Below, piece by piece: positions 23,757-35,801 of a stretch of 64,000 nt of DNA. Origin of the DNA: Polytrichum commune (lineage: Eukaryota; Streptophyta; Polytrichopsida; Polytrichales; Polytrichaceae). The notes under the pieces were generated by a model. It worked only from the letters and a program-made list of their open reading frames with translations, was not told the origin of the DNA and ran no database searches. How positions within the stretch are numbered: position 1 is the stretch's first letter; each line of letters opens with the position of its first letter. The position numbers and the translations under genes are program-made. The stretch is taken from the NCBI GenBank assembly GCA_950295325.1, contig OX485803.1, positions 6,758,001 through 6,822,000 of the forward strand. Direction: 5' to 3'.

Positions 23757-24527
23757 GGGCCGGTTTACACTATGGATCATGAAGTCGGACCATGGGTGAG
23801 GGCCTTTTTCAATGGTCTGAGTTCATGGTCCAACTTCCATGGTCCGACTTTTTAAAATATCAGTTTTGAAAGCATGGGACCCCTCATTAAGTGTAAACCA
23901 AATGTGGACCAAGAAGAATGACCATGCACCAAAAAATGAATGTGATTTTTTTTTAATATATGTCCAAAAAGGGTAATTTTGAAAGAAAAAAATCAAGTTT
24001 GCTCATTCTCTTGTCTTCTCTTGGGCTTTACTTGTCTTCACTTCTTGTTAAGTGTGTTGAAGATGCGGCTTGCAAATCTTCTCACAAAGATTTTTATAAT
24101 AAAAAAATGAGAAATTTAATTTGTACATGTTCAATGTAATTTACATGTGACATGTACCTTGTGTTGTACCTTCTTAAGATTCATTACATCATATAGATGA
24201 TGAAAAGTGTGCCTTGTGAGCCTAACCTAGTGGACAGAGTTGTATATAAAGCCCCCCAAAAAATATTATAATGGCATTTCTTTGCCATGGACCCTTGTTT
24301 TTGCCTACCATACCACCTCTCTTGCCTCTCTCACCGCAAATCCCATTGGGCCATGTTAGTGTATTGATTAGGCCTTAAAATATGTCTTTTGGTGACCTCG
24401 ACCTCCATGGTCACTCTGCCATTTTTCCGCAGTGTAAACCGAAGTGGTCCCGGGACAAGTTTAGCAACCAATCAATGCTCTTACAATGCCATGGGACAAC
24501 TTCTTGGTCCATAGTGTAAACCGGCCC
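23757..24527. mobile_element. PIF/Harbinger-type MITE, copy G1
   Basis: The ends GGGCCGGTTTACACTATGGA and the exact complement at 24508-24527 form the terminal repeat. TTA triplets flank both sides (23754-23756, 24528-24530). It is 771 bp with no transposase. It is related in inverted orientation to 52936-53519. It lies about 400 bp upstream of the L21 start codon. Confidence 0.88.
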
Positions 24528-24541
24528 TTAACAACGTTTAA

Positions 24542-24635
24542 GGGCCACTTCACACACGAGGCTGAAAGCCCGTGACCATTACACTTCAAGCACTCTCATT
24601 GGTGGAAAAGGTGGAGGCAATCCAAGTTATATTTG
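24542..24635 (-). mobile_element. Truncated end of a family A Harbinger element
   Basis: After a TAA at 24539-24541, the first 80-90 bases match the reverse complement of the right end of the 13350 and 31849 elements (GGGCCACTTCACACACGAGG, then AAGCACTCTCATTGGTGG). Similarity then stops at a palindrome (24622-24648). No partner end is seen, so this is a broken copy. It starts only 14 bases after the G1 element ends. Confidence 0.75.
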
Positions 24636-24648
24636 AAATATAACTTGG
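24622..24648. repeat. 27-bp near-perfect palindrome
   Basis: CCAAGTTATATTT, one central base, then its exact complement. It marks the point where the broken family A fragment ends. Confidence 0.7.
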
Positions 24649-26951
24649 ACTATATTTGGAATAGAAATACACGTTAAGACCTATCTATAAACATGAAATT
24701 TGAATATATATATATATATATATATAATCGATGTCCATGGTGAAGTTAAAGTCAACTGTTCTAAATGAAATGATATCTCACAAAAACACCTATAACTTCT
24801 ACGTATTATTTTAGATACATACAAGACAACTTGGGTAAGAGATAAGTCTTTAAAACCTATTTATTGATAAAAAAACACTTACAAGCCATTGAGATAAATT
24901 ATAATGAACCTTTGAAGTTAGATGTCTTTAACAAACCAGAGACTTTAAATTACTCAACACTAATCCAAGATTATCTATCACTTTTCTACTAACTCAAGAT
25001 TTTTTATCACTCAAATGTCTTATAGAACCAAATATCATTTAACAACTAAAGAAGATAGTTACTTAAATAAACTAATTTTAAGAGATAAAAATCAACACAT
25101 TTAAACAAAAAAATATTTTAAATGTAGAGATCATAACACCATCTATCATAGTACTATGCTACTACTCTAAATTATTCACACCAGCTATATCTAGAAGTAT
25201 TAGATAGGTTTATACTCAATACTACTACACTTCAATAAAAAATAATTAAATATTTCGCTCAAATTTAATATTAAAATACTACTAAATAAATCAATTTAAG
25301 ATTGGGAAAACTTAATCAGATGAAGAGTTGTTTGTGTGTATTAACATAAATATATATATGAATAATTTGACATTTATGTTCTTACGGAGAGTTATAAAAT
25401 AAAGTTAATTTTTAACATTTTTTGGAAATTTAATTAAGCCCTTGGAGAGATATTATATCATTAATAATTGACAATAAAGATCAAAGTAACTTAATTGAAT
25501 ATGATATGGATGGAACTTTAGAATGTTGATACACCTCCAAGAGTTTGCTATTTCTAATTGTTTTAAAGAGCCTTGCATTAAGAGTGAAGACGATTGAGAT
25601 TGAGATCTCTTACAACAATCATATTCAAATCAAAAGAAGTAAGGGATGTTAATATATTATTAAAAAGGACTTAACTGAGCACATTAATGAGACACGATAT
25701 TTCTCAAGCGATTAAAAATTTACATGATGTTACATGGTGAATTTTCCTGGCTATTTTGCAAAAGAACAACCCACAATGGTCATCAATGTGGGATGTTGAG
25801 GTTGGGGTGAACATTTCATTTATCATGTGATTGTTGGGGTTTTAGGTTATTGAGTTTTTTTTAATTATTTTATGTCTTGTTTTTCTCATGACAAGTAGAT
25901 TGTGTTTGTGCGATCTATTTAGAGTAGTTAGTGTGTGGAGTTTGTTAATGGCATCGAAATTTAAGTGTATGTTATTTGGCTCTTCATTTGTTTTTTTGTG
26001 TGTGGATTTAAAGCTAAAGATGTATTAAATGGAGATGCATAATCGTTGAGTGGTTGTGGTATATCTTGGGTGCAAGGTAGAATTTGGGGTTGTGGGAGGT
26101 GGTGGGGATGGGGGTGGGGGTGGGCGTTGTCGTAATGTAAATGCGTACACTATATAGATGTGTACTTATTTTGTGTTGCATTGTCATTCTTTGATTTGGA
26201 GGAAAGTAAAAGGGAATAGAAATAGATTACATTTTTGTTTACTCATAGTTTATTCTCAGTGACTTTTAGTTTACCCTTTTAATCTTATCTCTCTTTTTTA
26301 CTCTTAGTTTACTCTTAGCTTATCTCTTTTAGTCTTACTTCTAGTTTTATCCTTAGTTTATTTTTAGACCAATGGATAATTAGAAGCCATGTAATGAGGA
26401 TAAGAGGAGGATTTTTGGGCTTATCTCACATGTGTGGTTGGAGAGAAGACTCAGAGGGAGAGAAGAGGTTGGGGAGAGGAGAGTTTTTTTTTGTTGTTGT
26501 TGGAAGCTCATGGTGTGTGAGTGGATTTTTACGAGAATCTTGAAATAAAAAAAATGCAAGAGTTGCGTTTCATGGTGATGTTTTCTCGAGAGTGATCACT
26601 TGCTTGAATGGAAGTTAGCAAAAAAAACAAAAGTTGTGCTAGTTTGAGTGGAGGGAGGTTTGTTGGCTCTTGCAAAGAAGGGCTGAAACTTCGACTGACC
26701 ATAGAAGACGGACAAGTCTTTTGTTTGCAACATACCTTTGAGGAAGTGTAGCACTTATCGTTAGTTTTTTTTGTAAAGATATGATTCGATCAATTTGGTG
26801 TGCATATGAAGATTTGAAGACTTGAAGAATTTCCAAGATTCAAGTGTGTTGTGGCTTGTGGTTCGTTGTCATTTTTTTTGTGATTCCCAGCCGGATTTGG
26901 AGGCTAGTTGTACTTGATTTTTTTGCATCGTAAAATTGTTGCGGGTTTTTG
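24649..26951. other. AT-rich non-coding stretch with (TA)n and TTAGTTTAC-like repeats
   Basis: A (TA)n tract lies at about 24704-24727. From about 26238 to 26365 short variants of CTTAGTTTACTCTTAG recur in tandem. A G-rich run of GGGGGT units is near 26100. No gene is recognised. Confidence 0.5.
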
Positions 26952-29050
26952 CACGGGGGGATCACACCCCCTTACATTTTGTAATCACGTGCGATAATGG
27001 GGTATTTAATGGGGGGATATTTATGCACCTCTCAATATTTTTTCCCTCCCTATATGTAGATATAAAGCTACTTTGACGTATTTTTTAACACCCTATATTT
27101 ATTTGTAATTGTTTAGAAAGGCTAATTTTTGGCATCATATTTTTTTTATAAATCGTACAAATACCAAATAGTAGACGGAATACTATAGCATTGCAAAGTT
27201 GACTATGTGAGCAACAAACGTTCCATAGCATCCATCTTGTCATTTAATCGGTTTCAATTAGTTTTACCAATGCTAAACTGTTCAAAATGCCGTTCAAAAC
27301 ACAATCAATAACATTTGGATATTATTTAAAAGGTTACCAATAAACATGGAGATAACAAAATGTACAAGCTAACATAGACAAGTTGTAAAAACGGATAGAA
27401 CAAAACAAAAAACACAATCAATTATCACAAAACATGATTTTTTGCACAACTATGTACTCCAAAAACAAAATATTGCATTCAAATGAAAGAAAATTAAATA
27501 CACAAATTGAAAAAATTTACTTCAATTGTGTTCACAAACACATTCAACCTTGTACCAAATATTTACAATGTGAAGGGTTAGGATATAACTATGCACCCTC
27601 CAATATATGTCAATATCCTTTACAATGTCATGATAAGACTAAAAAAATTGAAGATATTTGCTTAACACCAATGATGACGAATAACTAAAATTAATTGATG
27701 GTATGAGGCGGGTTACATTTGAAGTCTCCAAACACTCCACCAAGTCTTCCTCCAAGGCAGAGTGCAAGGCAAAGCGCAATCCTCTACGTCTACCACGGTG
27801 ACGTTGCCAAATGTTGTAGCGCGTCATCGATCATCTACAAAAGATTGTTGTAGCAAAAATATAATCAATAGAATGTTGGCATATTAGACACTACTAGCAT
27901 TACTATGATTACATAATGGAGTTTGTAATTTTATGTTTGAAATCTTCGAAAGAAACCTATAATTCTAGGGTTAAAAATGATCATATGAAAAAAATTGGCT
28001 CACATTTCCGAGATGGTCCCAATATCGGCCTTTCTAGAACTCAATTCCAACCTCACGAACTTTTCTTAATTTCTTTTTCATATGAGTAATCTCCTAGTTT
28101 TCACGACATTAGTTCCAGTTCGATGACAAAATTGGCCTCTCATGGAATGACACTGCAATCTCCAGTAGGACCTCGTCCTCTGACTACAAAACCACATGTT
28201 ATACAAAATCCGAATGACACATCTCATCAAAACGTACACATTTTTACAACTATTGGTAGCGACATCAAAACATCTCACTTGAGGTAGATGTCTCAAGGAA
28301 CAAGATGCAAATACAGAATAACCTGGAAAGCATCTCATCTTTCTACGCTCACATTCAGGTATTGTAACTCTTCATCTTTCTACATCTCACATTTAGGAGG
28401 CCGTCGGACATCAATAGCATGTCGTCAAAAAACACACAGTGGAAGGGAAAAATCAAGGAGTTGGAGTTTGAAATCAATTCTTACCGCATGCAAGCGGAGC
28501 AAGCTGAATCTTTGGCGCTCATGAAACACCTTGTGTGAACGTTATGAAGCAAAGAAGAAAACTCCAAAAAATGTGTCTTACCTACCGCCTATGCGCCACA
28601 CTTCACCAACGCAAGACCTCCTACCCGAACGCTTCACCGCCTTCATGCCACTGTGCTTGCCCAATCCTAAGCAAGCCAAGGGCCATTGAGAAGTCACAAC
28701 ATTCCTTCCCCAAAAAAAATCCACAACATTTCCCTCCATACTAACGCGTTTCATTCAAATTTGGACAAAATTTACACAATTCTTCATCCAAGTAGTCAAA
28801 CCCATAATTATTCTATTGATCCTACTACACACATTTGGGGGGATCCAATATCTAATACCCTATTTTTTTCTACTGATTACTAAAATGGAGGAATTATTCA
28901 CCACCCTATTTTACAAATAATCATGTAGAGGACATATTTCCAATGCTATGGTAGATCTAACGAATTTGTAAAATTTACCCTCGATGAATTAAATTGACCC
29001 TATTTTTTATCTCACGTGGTTTCTAAAATTTCAATAGTCACCTCCCCGTG
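26952..29050. mobile_element. 2.1-kb hAT-type element, 8-bp TSD, decayed interior
   Basis: It starts CACGGGGGGATCACAC and ends GTCACCTCCCCGTG. Exact 8-bp repeats GGTTTTTG flank it (26944-26951, 29051-29058). Near both ends lie several ACCCTAT(A/T)TT copies, likely subterminal binding repeats. It is the largest element in the window but shows no recognisable hAT transposase. One short coiled-coil-like reading frame is present at 28419. Confidence 0.85.
28419..28538 (+). CDS. Possible 39-aa coiled-coil micro-ORF inside the 2.1-kb hAT element
   Basis: The frame starts at ATG and reads MSSKNTQWKGKIKELEFEIN and onward to a tail rich in Gln, Glu, Ala and Met, ending ALMKHLV. It is charged and heptad-like, unlike the random frames around it. 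It may be the last exon of a lost transposon protein or a captured host exon. No family is recognised and expression is unknown. Confidence 0.3.
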   Translation: MSSKNTQWKGKIKELEFEINSYRMQAEQAESLALMKHLV

Positions 29051-29058
29051 GGTTTTTG

Positions 29059-30500
29059 TGGGAAATTATAAAAGCCTCATTTTGTATTTGTGACAACAAA
29101 GTGGGATTGATGACCCACAAGGTTGTATTATGTTGTTCCCATTGGTGAGGTATGATTGCTGGTCACCGTGGGTTTGAAAGTTTAGGAGCCACTCTGTCGG
29201 ACGTCAGCTTGTGTTCTGACGTCCCGTTTTACCCGTCCGAGGCATGTGTTTTCTTATCACCCTACCCTTACCCTTAACCCGTTTAGAGCCGCAACAGAAT
29301 AGGCCAATGGGAAAGAGTTTGAAGTTTTGAAGAAACTGAAGACCGAGACTTTTGAAGACAAGAAGATTCGACGGTCCGGCAAGCAAATCTAGTTGCAGCC
29401 AAAAGCCCAATGCTTTCCCAAAGCGGACCCCTCTCTACCCGACAACGTGCTGGTGTGTGGTATGTGTTTGGTGGGAAGACAATAGTGACTTGTAAAAATA
29501 TACTTTTTAATACTCTAAAGTTGGTATGATATTTATCTTGGAATTCTTTAATGGTGAGTATGCATGTGTTGGTGTAATTTTGGATTTGAAGGAATGGAGT
29601 TTTTTAAGGAATTTGTTTGTATTGGACCTTTGTTGTGGGATGAGAGTAGGGTAAAATGGGCTTTGTACCATTCAGGGAGTTGTTGAGAGGAAATGTGATG
29701 TATGTGGACTCTAGATGGATGTTAAACTGATTTTTTAGCATATATAGGGATCTAGTGGTTGGTGATCTAGAGCACGCTTGGTATTTTAATTATGGGAGGT
29801 GTTCAACTCTACCATATTTGTTGGCTATAAACTTCCCTATTCCTTAGTATATATGGGTCTAGGTCATTGAGTGTTTGTGGGAGATGTTTGTTAAGTGTAG
29901 TGACATATCTTGGAAGTAAGGAGAATGCCTCAATGCCAAACGTCTCACGGGATAGCTAGGCAAGGACATTAGGGAGTCTTTGGGAATGTTACATATGGAT
30001 TTTGTGAGTTTGATGAGGAGCTTAATAAAAGTTTTCTTGATGTTAGTCATAAAAGGGGGTGGCATAAAAGACATATTCAATGCTCATGTGAATGATTGTG
30101 GTATGGATCTTTGTCTTTTGTTGTAGTGATGCAAGTGATAGTAATAAAGCCATGTTGTGTATTTTTAAATTTTGTCTAATGATTTCTTTTGTATGGCCCA
30201 TTTTAGGGATGGGACTAGTCGTATTCCTAGGTACGTGTATGGTTCGTTTTGTGAGGGAATGAAGAGTTGTTGTTAATTGTGGTTAATTTTTTTGGCCTTT
30301 AGGTATGTGGTAAATGCGAGGGGTTTTCAGCCTTTACTTTTGATTTGTTGGGGCATCTTATGATTGCACGTTTGTCTATGCCTAGTTCCATGTGTGTACA
30401 ATCAAAGTATTATCTTAGTTTTAGTTGGGGTTGTATGTATTCTATGTTGTCAGTAAGGATGGCTAGGTCATTGGCATAGGCTATGGTTATGATACTACTT
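29059..30500. other. Non-coding stretch
   Basis: No gene, element ends or tandem arrays are recognised. Short frames (for example 29204-29410 minus) lack identifiable domains. Confidence 0.45.
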
Positions 30501-30508
30501 GATGAGGT

Positions 30509-30853
30509 CTCGGGGGGGGGCAGTGTGTTAAAAAGTTAAGGGTATAGGTGCGAACAACCACTATTTTATAGGGGGGTATTACTTTCAATTTTTTTTTTTT
30601 TTCACATGCTATCATTATGTAAATTTCTACTTTGGGTTAATAGAAAAATGGCTTGCAGTACTTATAATTCCAAATTACGTATTATTCCATACCCTATAGT
30701 ACTTTAAAGATGTCCAATGCCATTTTTGATACCCTATATTACTCTTAAGTCCATTTATAATTTTTAGCCTTCATGTTTTTAAAATACCCTATCATTTGTT
30801 CGCACGTATATTGCTACTCCAACCAATGACTACCCCCCCCCCCCCCCCCCGAG
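30509..30853. mobile_element. 345-bp hAT-type MITE with poly-G/poly-C ends, copy E1
   Basis: It begins CTCGGGGGGGGG and ends CCCCCCGAG, with exact 8-bp duplications GATGAGGT at 30501-30508 and 30854-30861. Several ATACCCTATA-type motifs lie inside both ends. It is nearly identical in sequence and length to 62565-62909. It is non-coding. Confidence 0.9.
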
Positions 30854-30861
30854 GATGAGGT

Positions 30862-31845
30862 GCTGAAGTGATATCCGAGTTGATCTTTCTCTAATCATCT
30901 AAGTAAGGGTTCTAAGAAGATGATGAATGAGTATGGGCTCAATGTGTCTTCTTGGATGGTTCCGTAGTTAATTTTAATGAGTGTTGTTGTTGTAAGGTGA
31001 TAGGTGATATTTCCATGGTGTATGTTTCCCATTGTGTGGTGTTGGTGTTTAGTATCTTTATGGTTGTTAGATGTATTTGTGAGGTTTTGGAAAAGACTTA
31101 TTATTATGAGGACGCATAGTATGTATTTGAGGTGGATATGTTTGTAAAGGACTTTATTGGGTATGGGATGGGAGTTAGGTGCATGTGTTTTTTGGTAGCA
31201 TACATTTTGGGCTACATAGCTATGAAGCAAAGCAATAGTAAAACATTTGTTATCTAGGAAAACTCTAGGAACGCAAAGAATGTTGGATCTAAGTCTAGCT
31301 AGAGAGGTTCATTTTTATTGATCACAATTATAATATAAAAACCAAGCTAATTTGGTGTTGCCTAGCCATTTGTTACTATTAAATCTTGCATAATTAATTG
31401 CATGACTTTGGAAGGCTACCATTTGATTTCTAACATCTTGGTATATCCCCATGTATTGATGTTCGGCATATATGTAAAATGAGCATCCAAGGCCCATGGG
31501 AGTGATGCATAAGCTAGACGTGCCTAATTCAATCACTTATCTTAATTGGACATGTATGTTTGAGTGGTAAATGGTTAGGTGTGGTTTTCTAACCGATACC
31601 AAGAAGACACGTGTCTAGAAAACATTGGATTACATGACCAAAATATGATAACCATCTTAAGAGACATGTATGACTATTTGATAAGCATGAAAATCTTCAG
31701 TTCGATAATACATGAGATATTCATATGAGCTTTGAATATCATGAAGAAAGTGGCTACAACCTCGGTTTGAGTTTGTTAACCATCTTGCTCTCATTGTGTG
31801 TTTCATATCATAGGAGAAGTGGGCTAGTTGGAAAAACTAACCATC
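30862..31845. other. Non-coding stretch; M-family repeat at about 31560-31840
   Basis: The right part matches 57755-57975 (TTGGATTACATG, ACCATCTTGCTCTCAT, AGTGGGCTAGT in order). It abuts the Harbinger element A2. No gene is recognised. Confidence 0.5.
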
Positions 31846-31848
31846 TAA

Positions 31849-32917
31849 GGGCCACTTCACACACGAGCCAAGAGCCATGACCATGAAATTGTGAGAGCCC
31901 AAAAGAAAGTGTCCAAAGGCCGTCCCAACACACCCCCAAAATCATGTAGTGTGGTCACAGACCCTCAAGTGTAGTGTGAAGTCATATGTGACCAGGCCCT
32001 CAACCAAATGCTATTTCAATGAATTTCTATTCATGCAGGTCCTAATGCATGATAGTATAGAATAAATCAACGGTTGTGAACGTTTGGAGTGTAATGGTCT
32101 CCCGGTTTTGTGTTAGGTCTACCTTCAAGAGATGGTTTTTGAAACTAGTCCAAGCGGCCATGAAACATGATCCATTTGATGCCATGTAGGAATCCATGTA
32201 GACACGGGTAGATCACTCTAAGGCATTTTTGTGCACCACGTGCGGCTGGGGTTTTTTTGTTTTGGGGCTATTTACCTTCAAGGGTTGAATTAAAGCCTCC
32301 CTATAATTACTTAAATTTCAAAAATGGCCCATTTGTTTGCACCCTTCCATTACTTATATTGTCCAAGTCACTGTAATTTTTTGTACTCTATATTCCTTTT
32401 AAGTAATAAAAGCTAATCTACTTCCTAACGCAATTGATGAGTGTTGAGGGAAAGCATGGAAACAAAGAAGGGTGCAAACAATAATACCATTGCAAACAAA
32501 GTTATGAAGAAAACACATAGGAGACCATAGCAAACATACTAAACATACCTTCTAGGATCCTTATCTTCAGCCCCTATATTAATTTTACAAAAAAATAATG
32601 GCCCACATTTTATGTCCATCTAACTTACTTATAATGGGATTGTCTACATTTAATGGCCCCTTCATTATTTGGAATTCCTTTATAATTTTTATTTCAAATG
32701 ATTTTAATCCTCTCTATATTATGCCGCACGTCGTTTTTAAAATGCACTAAGTGATCTACCCGTGCATGTAGACTTTACATCCATCTTGCATTCACATACT
32801 CCGTTGGTCCCTCAAGCGTAGTGTGAAGCGAACTTGGACCGGCTCCGCCTTTTCCACCAATGAGAGTGCTTGAAGTGTAATGGTCATGGGCTCTCAGTCT
32901 CGTGTGTGAAGTGGCCC
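31849..32917. mobile_element. PIF/Harbinger-type MITE, copy A2, carrying a hAT element
   Basis: It has the same ends as 13350-14065 (GGGCCACTTCACACACGAGC and complement) and TAA on both sides (31846-31848, 32918-32920). It is 1069 bp because a 562-bp hAT element (32203-32764) is inserted; without that and its 8-bp duplication it is about 500 bp. It lacks the SINE present in A1. Confidence 0.9.
32203..32764. mobile_element. 562-bp hAT-type MITE, copy B2, nested in A2
   Basis: It starts CACGGGTAGATCACTCTAAG and ends GTGATCTACCCGTG, with 8-bp duplications CATGTAGA (32195-32202, 32765-32772). In the A1 element the same site is uninterrupted with a single CATGTAGA. It is nearly identical to 11547-12099 except for the internal block at about 32411-32534. 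Confidence 0.92.
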
Positions 32918-32920
32918 TAA

Positions 32921-34208
32921 GACCCATCTACCTCAAAGACTTTGAGACTTTATGGTCGATTTGCTCATTTCGAATCCACTACTCGTACATATTGAAGTAG
33001 TTTGCAACATTTAATGCATTTTTGTTTTGTTTCTTCACAAAGCACGAGTGTTCTAACTGCTTCATTTAGGTCACTGAGAGGACTCATAACTTAGAAATAT
33101 CATGATCCGGAAACCAAATCTCTCATTGCTCAACAATTAGATAACTAACCAACTGACTAAATTGCTAAAATTTGCATTGAGCAAAAAGAGGATCATTGTG
33201 TTGTCAACTATGTGAACATGGATTTGTGAATGCCACATTCTACATTTTGTATTTATGGGATTTAATTTCACCCGTGAAAGAAATGAGTGCCTTGCATAAG
33301 ATCTTACTCGCTACTTTGGTTTCTGAGAGGAAATATTTGGACATGAAATGTTTTTGGAAGGATTTTGCATTCTAAGGGAGAAAACATGCACTTGTTGTGG
33401 GCGAAATTTGAGCACACTTTTTAATTTTAAATGACAAAACTACATCTTATTTATATACTCGTATGTAGGCACGCATATCATCTATTGTCATGCAAATATT
33501 TGGACAAAGATGCTTTCATTTGCATCCCATCCAACCTTTGCATTGTTTGATTTGGACAAAAAATGTGTATATGGGACATTAGGGGCTTAAGGCATGCTAT
33601 GCAATGACAATGATCAAATTCAGACGAGAGGTTAAGAAGAAACATTGTTTTGATATAGTTGATAGTTGGTAGAAAACATAATGAAGTGTGTGGTATTGTG
33701 TGTCTGTGCATGTATGTGTGAGAAGGTAGGCTAAAGGGACAATCCCCAACAATTGTACAATTTTCTTATGTCAACTTGCTTTGAAATTAATTAGATGTTT
33801 TTGGGGTGCAAACCAACAAGAGGTGGATGCATCAAGTATGGTTATTAATATGGGTGAAGTTTGGAGTTATATGTACCTTGCTTTGAAAAAAATGTATATG
33901 CCATTTAAGAACTAAGAATAGCACAATCAAATAGGGTATGCATTTATATGCAACGCAAAAGTAATTGTTTTTTTTACTGATAGTAGTAGTAGTAACAACA
34001 TTGCATAACTTCACACAATAAGCATAATAATAACCACATTAGTACTTGCCAAGTGACGTGGGAGGAGCAATAGAGGAGCCCAATGACATCACCATGTAGC
34101 TTTTGTTGCTCAATGCAAACGCAACCTAAAGTATGGAGGCGATAGATGACACTAACATATGAATGAGAGATGCGTCAAAGCGCAAACTCAAGTGTAAACT
34201 CATGGCAT
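32921..34208. other. Non-coding AT-rich stretch
   Basis: No gene or element ends are recognised. Confidence 0.45.
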
Positions 34209-34813
34209 GGTGCAAGCATGGTCAAGTGTACCAAAAAGTGGTCCAGTATACTAAACCATAATGTTTTTGGTCAAATGCCTAGAAGTAGTTGCAAAGTCTT
34301 GTTTGATTGGATTTTTTTTATGGCAATCTTTATTGTTGTGTTAGGTATTCAAATATACGATATCAAGATGAGATCATTAAAAGTTATCATTAAAAGTGAT
34401 GCTAAAAAACAATGGCTAAATCCGGTTTTGGATGTAAATTTCATGACCTTAAATATTTTGAAGTTGCATATTTTTTTCCATATTCCTCGAATTCAATGGA
34501 AACTTGAGGGCATCATTACAAAAATTTGTAGAAAAACTCATTCAATGTAATTTTATCATATTCTAAACAAATTTTAGAAAATTGCTTGTTCAATATCACC
34601 CACTTGGACACCACTTGCACCATCTTCTAATATATGTAGACTTTCCTTGAAAAATAAATTTTCAACATAAATTACTTGGCTTTGTATATCAATGTGTTTT
34701 TAACTGTTTATGGATTTTTCTACACAAAATTCAAAGTAAGTATATATTTTTGAATTACTTTCACTTAAACCTAAGTAGGGTTCAGGAGTTGTCCACTTGA
34801 CCATGCTTGCACC
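34209..34813 (+). mobile_element. 605-bp inverted-repeat element, copy J1
   Basis: The ends GGTGCAAGCATGGTCAAGTG and CACTTGACCATGCTTGCACC are perfect complements. A diverged copy in inverse orientation lies at 46172-46878 and is also 605 bp once its 93-bp insert and duplicated target are removed. No clear target duplication is seen, so the superfamily is undetermined. A 126-codon frame across it (from 34170) has no recognisable domain. Confidence 0.7.
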
Positions 34814-35800
34814 CGGCAGGCTTACGGAGCATGGCTCAGAGACAAATGTCCTAAAGTATGGAAGTACTAAATGCATATCTAAAGTCTCTTCTTATATGCA
34901 TACCCATTGGAGTTGGGCCCGCAAACATTCCTCTCTTGGTACCGTCCCAAACTTTGTAAGATGTGTTACCCATTATGGTCGGTGCCCCTTTGTGGACACC
35001 TACTTATGTGCATAGATTGTTCAAACTTCGATAGTTGACATAGAAGGGGCGACTGTATTCCAATTACAACAATATGAAAAATGTCACAACTTGTTGGTTA
35101 GAATGAAGCAAAGTCAACCGTTTGGTGCACTCAATTCGGTCATGCATGTTTTGAGCTTTGAAAATGTATAAATTTAATCTAATGTACATGGTCTATTATT
35201 GACACTTCCAACTCCGCATAATTGTTTTTGCCATTGGGGTGGGTTGGGAATTGTCCTATCCAATTTGCAATTGCGAATCGCATAGAAGTTCATTTCAAAG
35301 GTGTAAGAGGTCAAAGTCATTATATAAAGAACTATTTTACAGTGAATGTTGGAAATGCTTGACACCATGCAATGTTACGAAATTGCATTATTTTTGTACT
35401 ATTAGTACTTAAATAAAATTTAGAAATCTAAATTACAAACCTACGCACCTAAATTAGACTAGAGGTTAGTCTATATACTGAAACAAAGGGAAAGGGGAAG
35501 GTGGACGGGGGAGGGTGTGAAAGCGTTTATTAAAGCAATAGCAACTATACATCATCTACGATTCATAAATCTTATGTACATGATCTACGGGTCGGGACGG
35601 CACAGGTCCAACGCTCAAGTTATTCCTTATGCAAGTATTGTTGAACATGTTTGACATCATGTCTAGACAGCATGATGGGATTGTTGTGAAAAGTGTCACA
35701 TGAATACCTACATACCATTTTGTAGATTGAAGCTCCCCAAAATACACCGGTCACCTACCAATCACTAAAAGTACCCAATGACGTTATCCTTCACCTTGCC
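34814..35800. other. Non-coding stretch with dispersed repeat fragments
   Basis: Around 35200-35290 a phrase like CACTTCCAACTCCGCATAAT followed by GGAATTGTCC recurs at about 51515-51575 and, more weakly, 4190-4240. No gene is recognised. Confidence 0.4.
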
Positions 35801-35801
35801 G

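Noticed and set aside
34170..34550. 126-codon plus-strand frame
   Set aside because: It starts outside and runs into the J1 inverted-repeat element, is AT-driven in composition, and its counterpart in J2 is not conserved as a frame.
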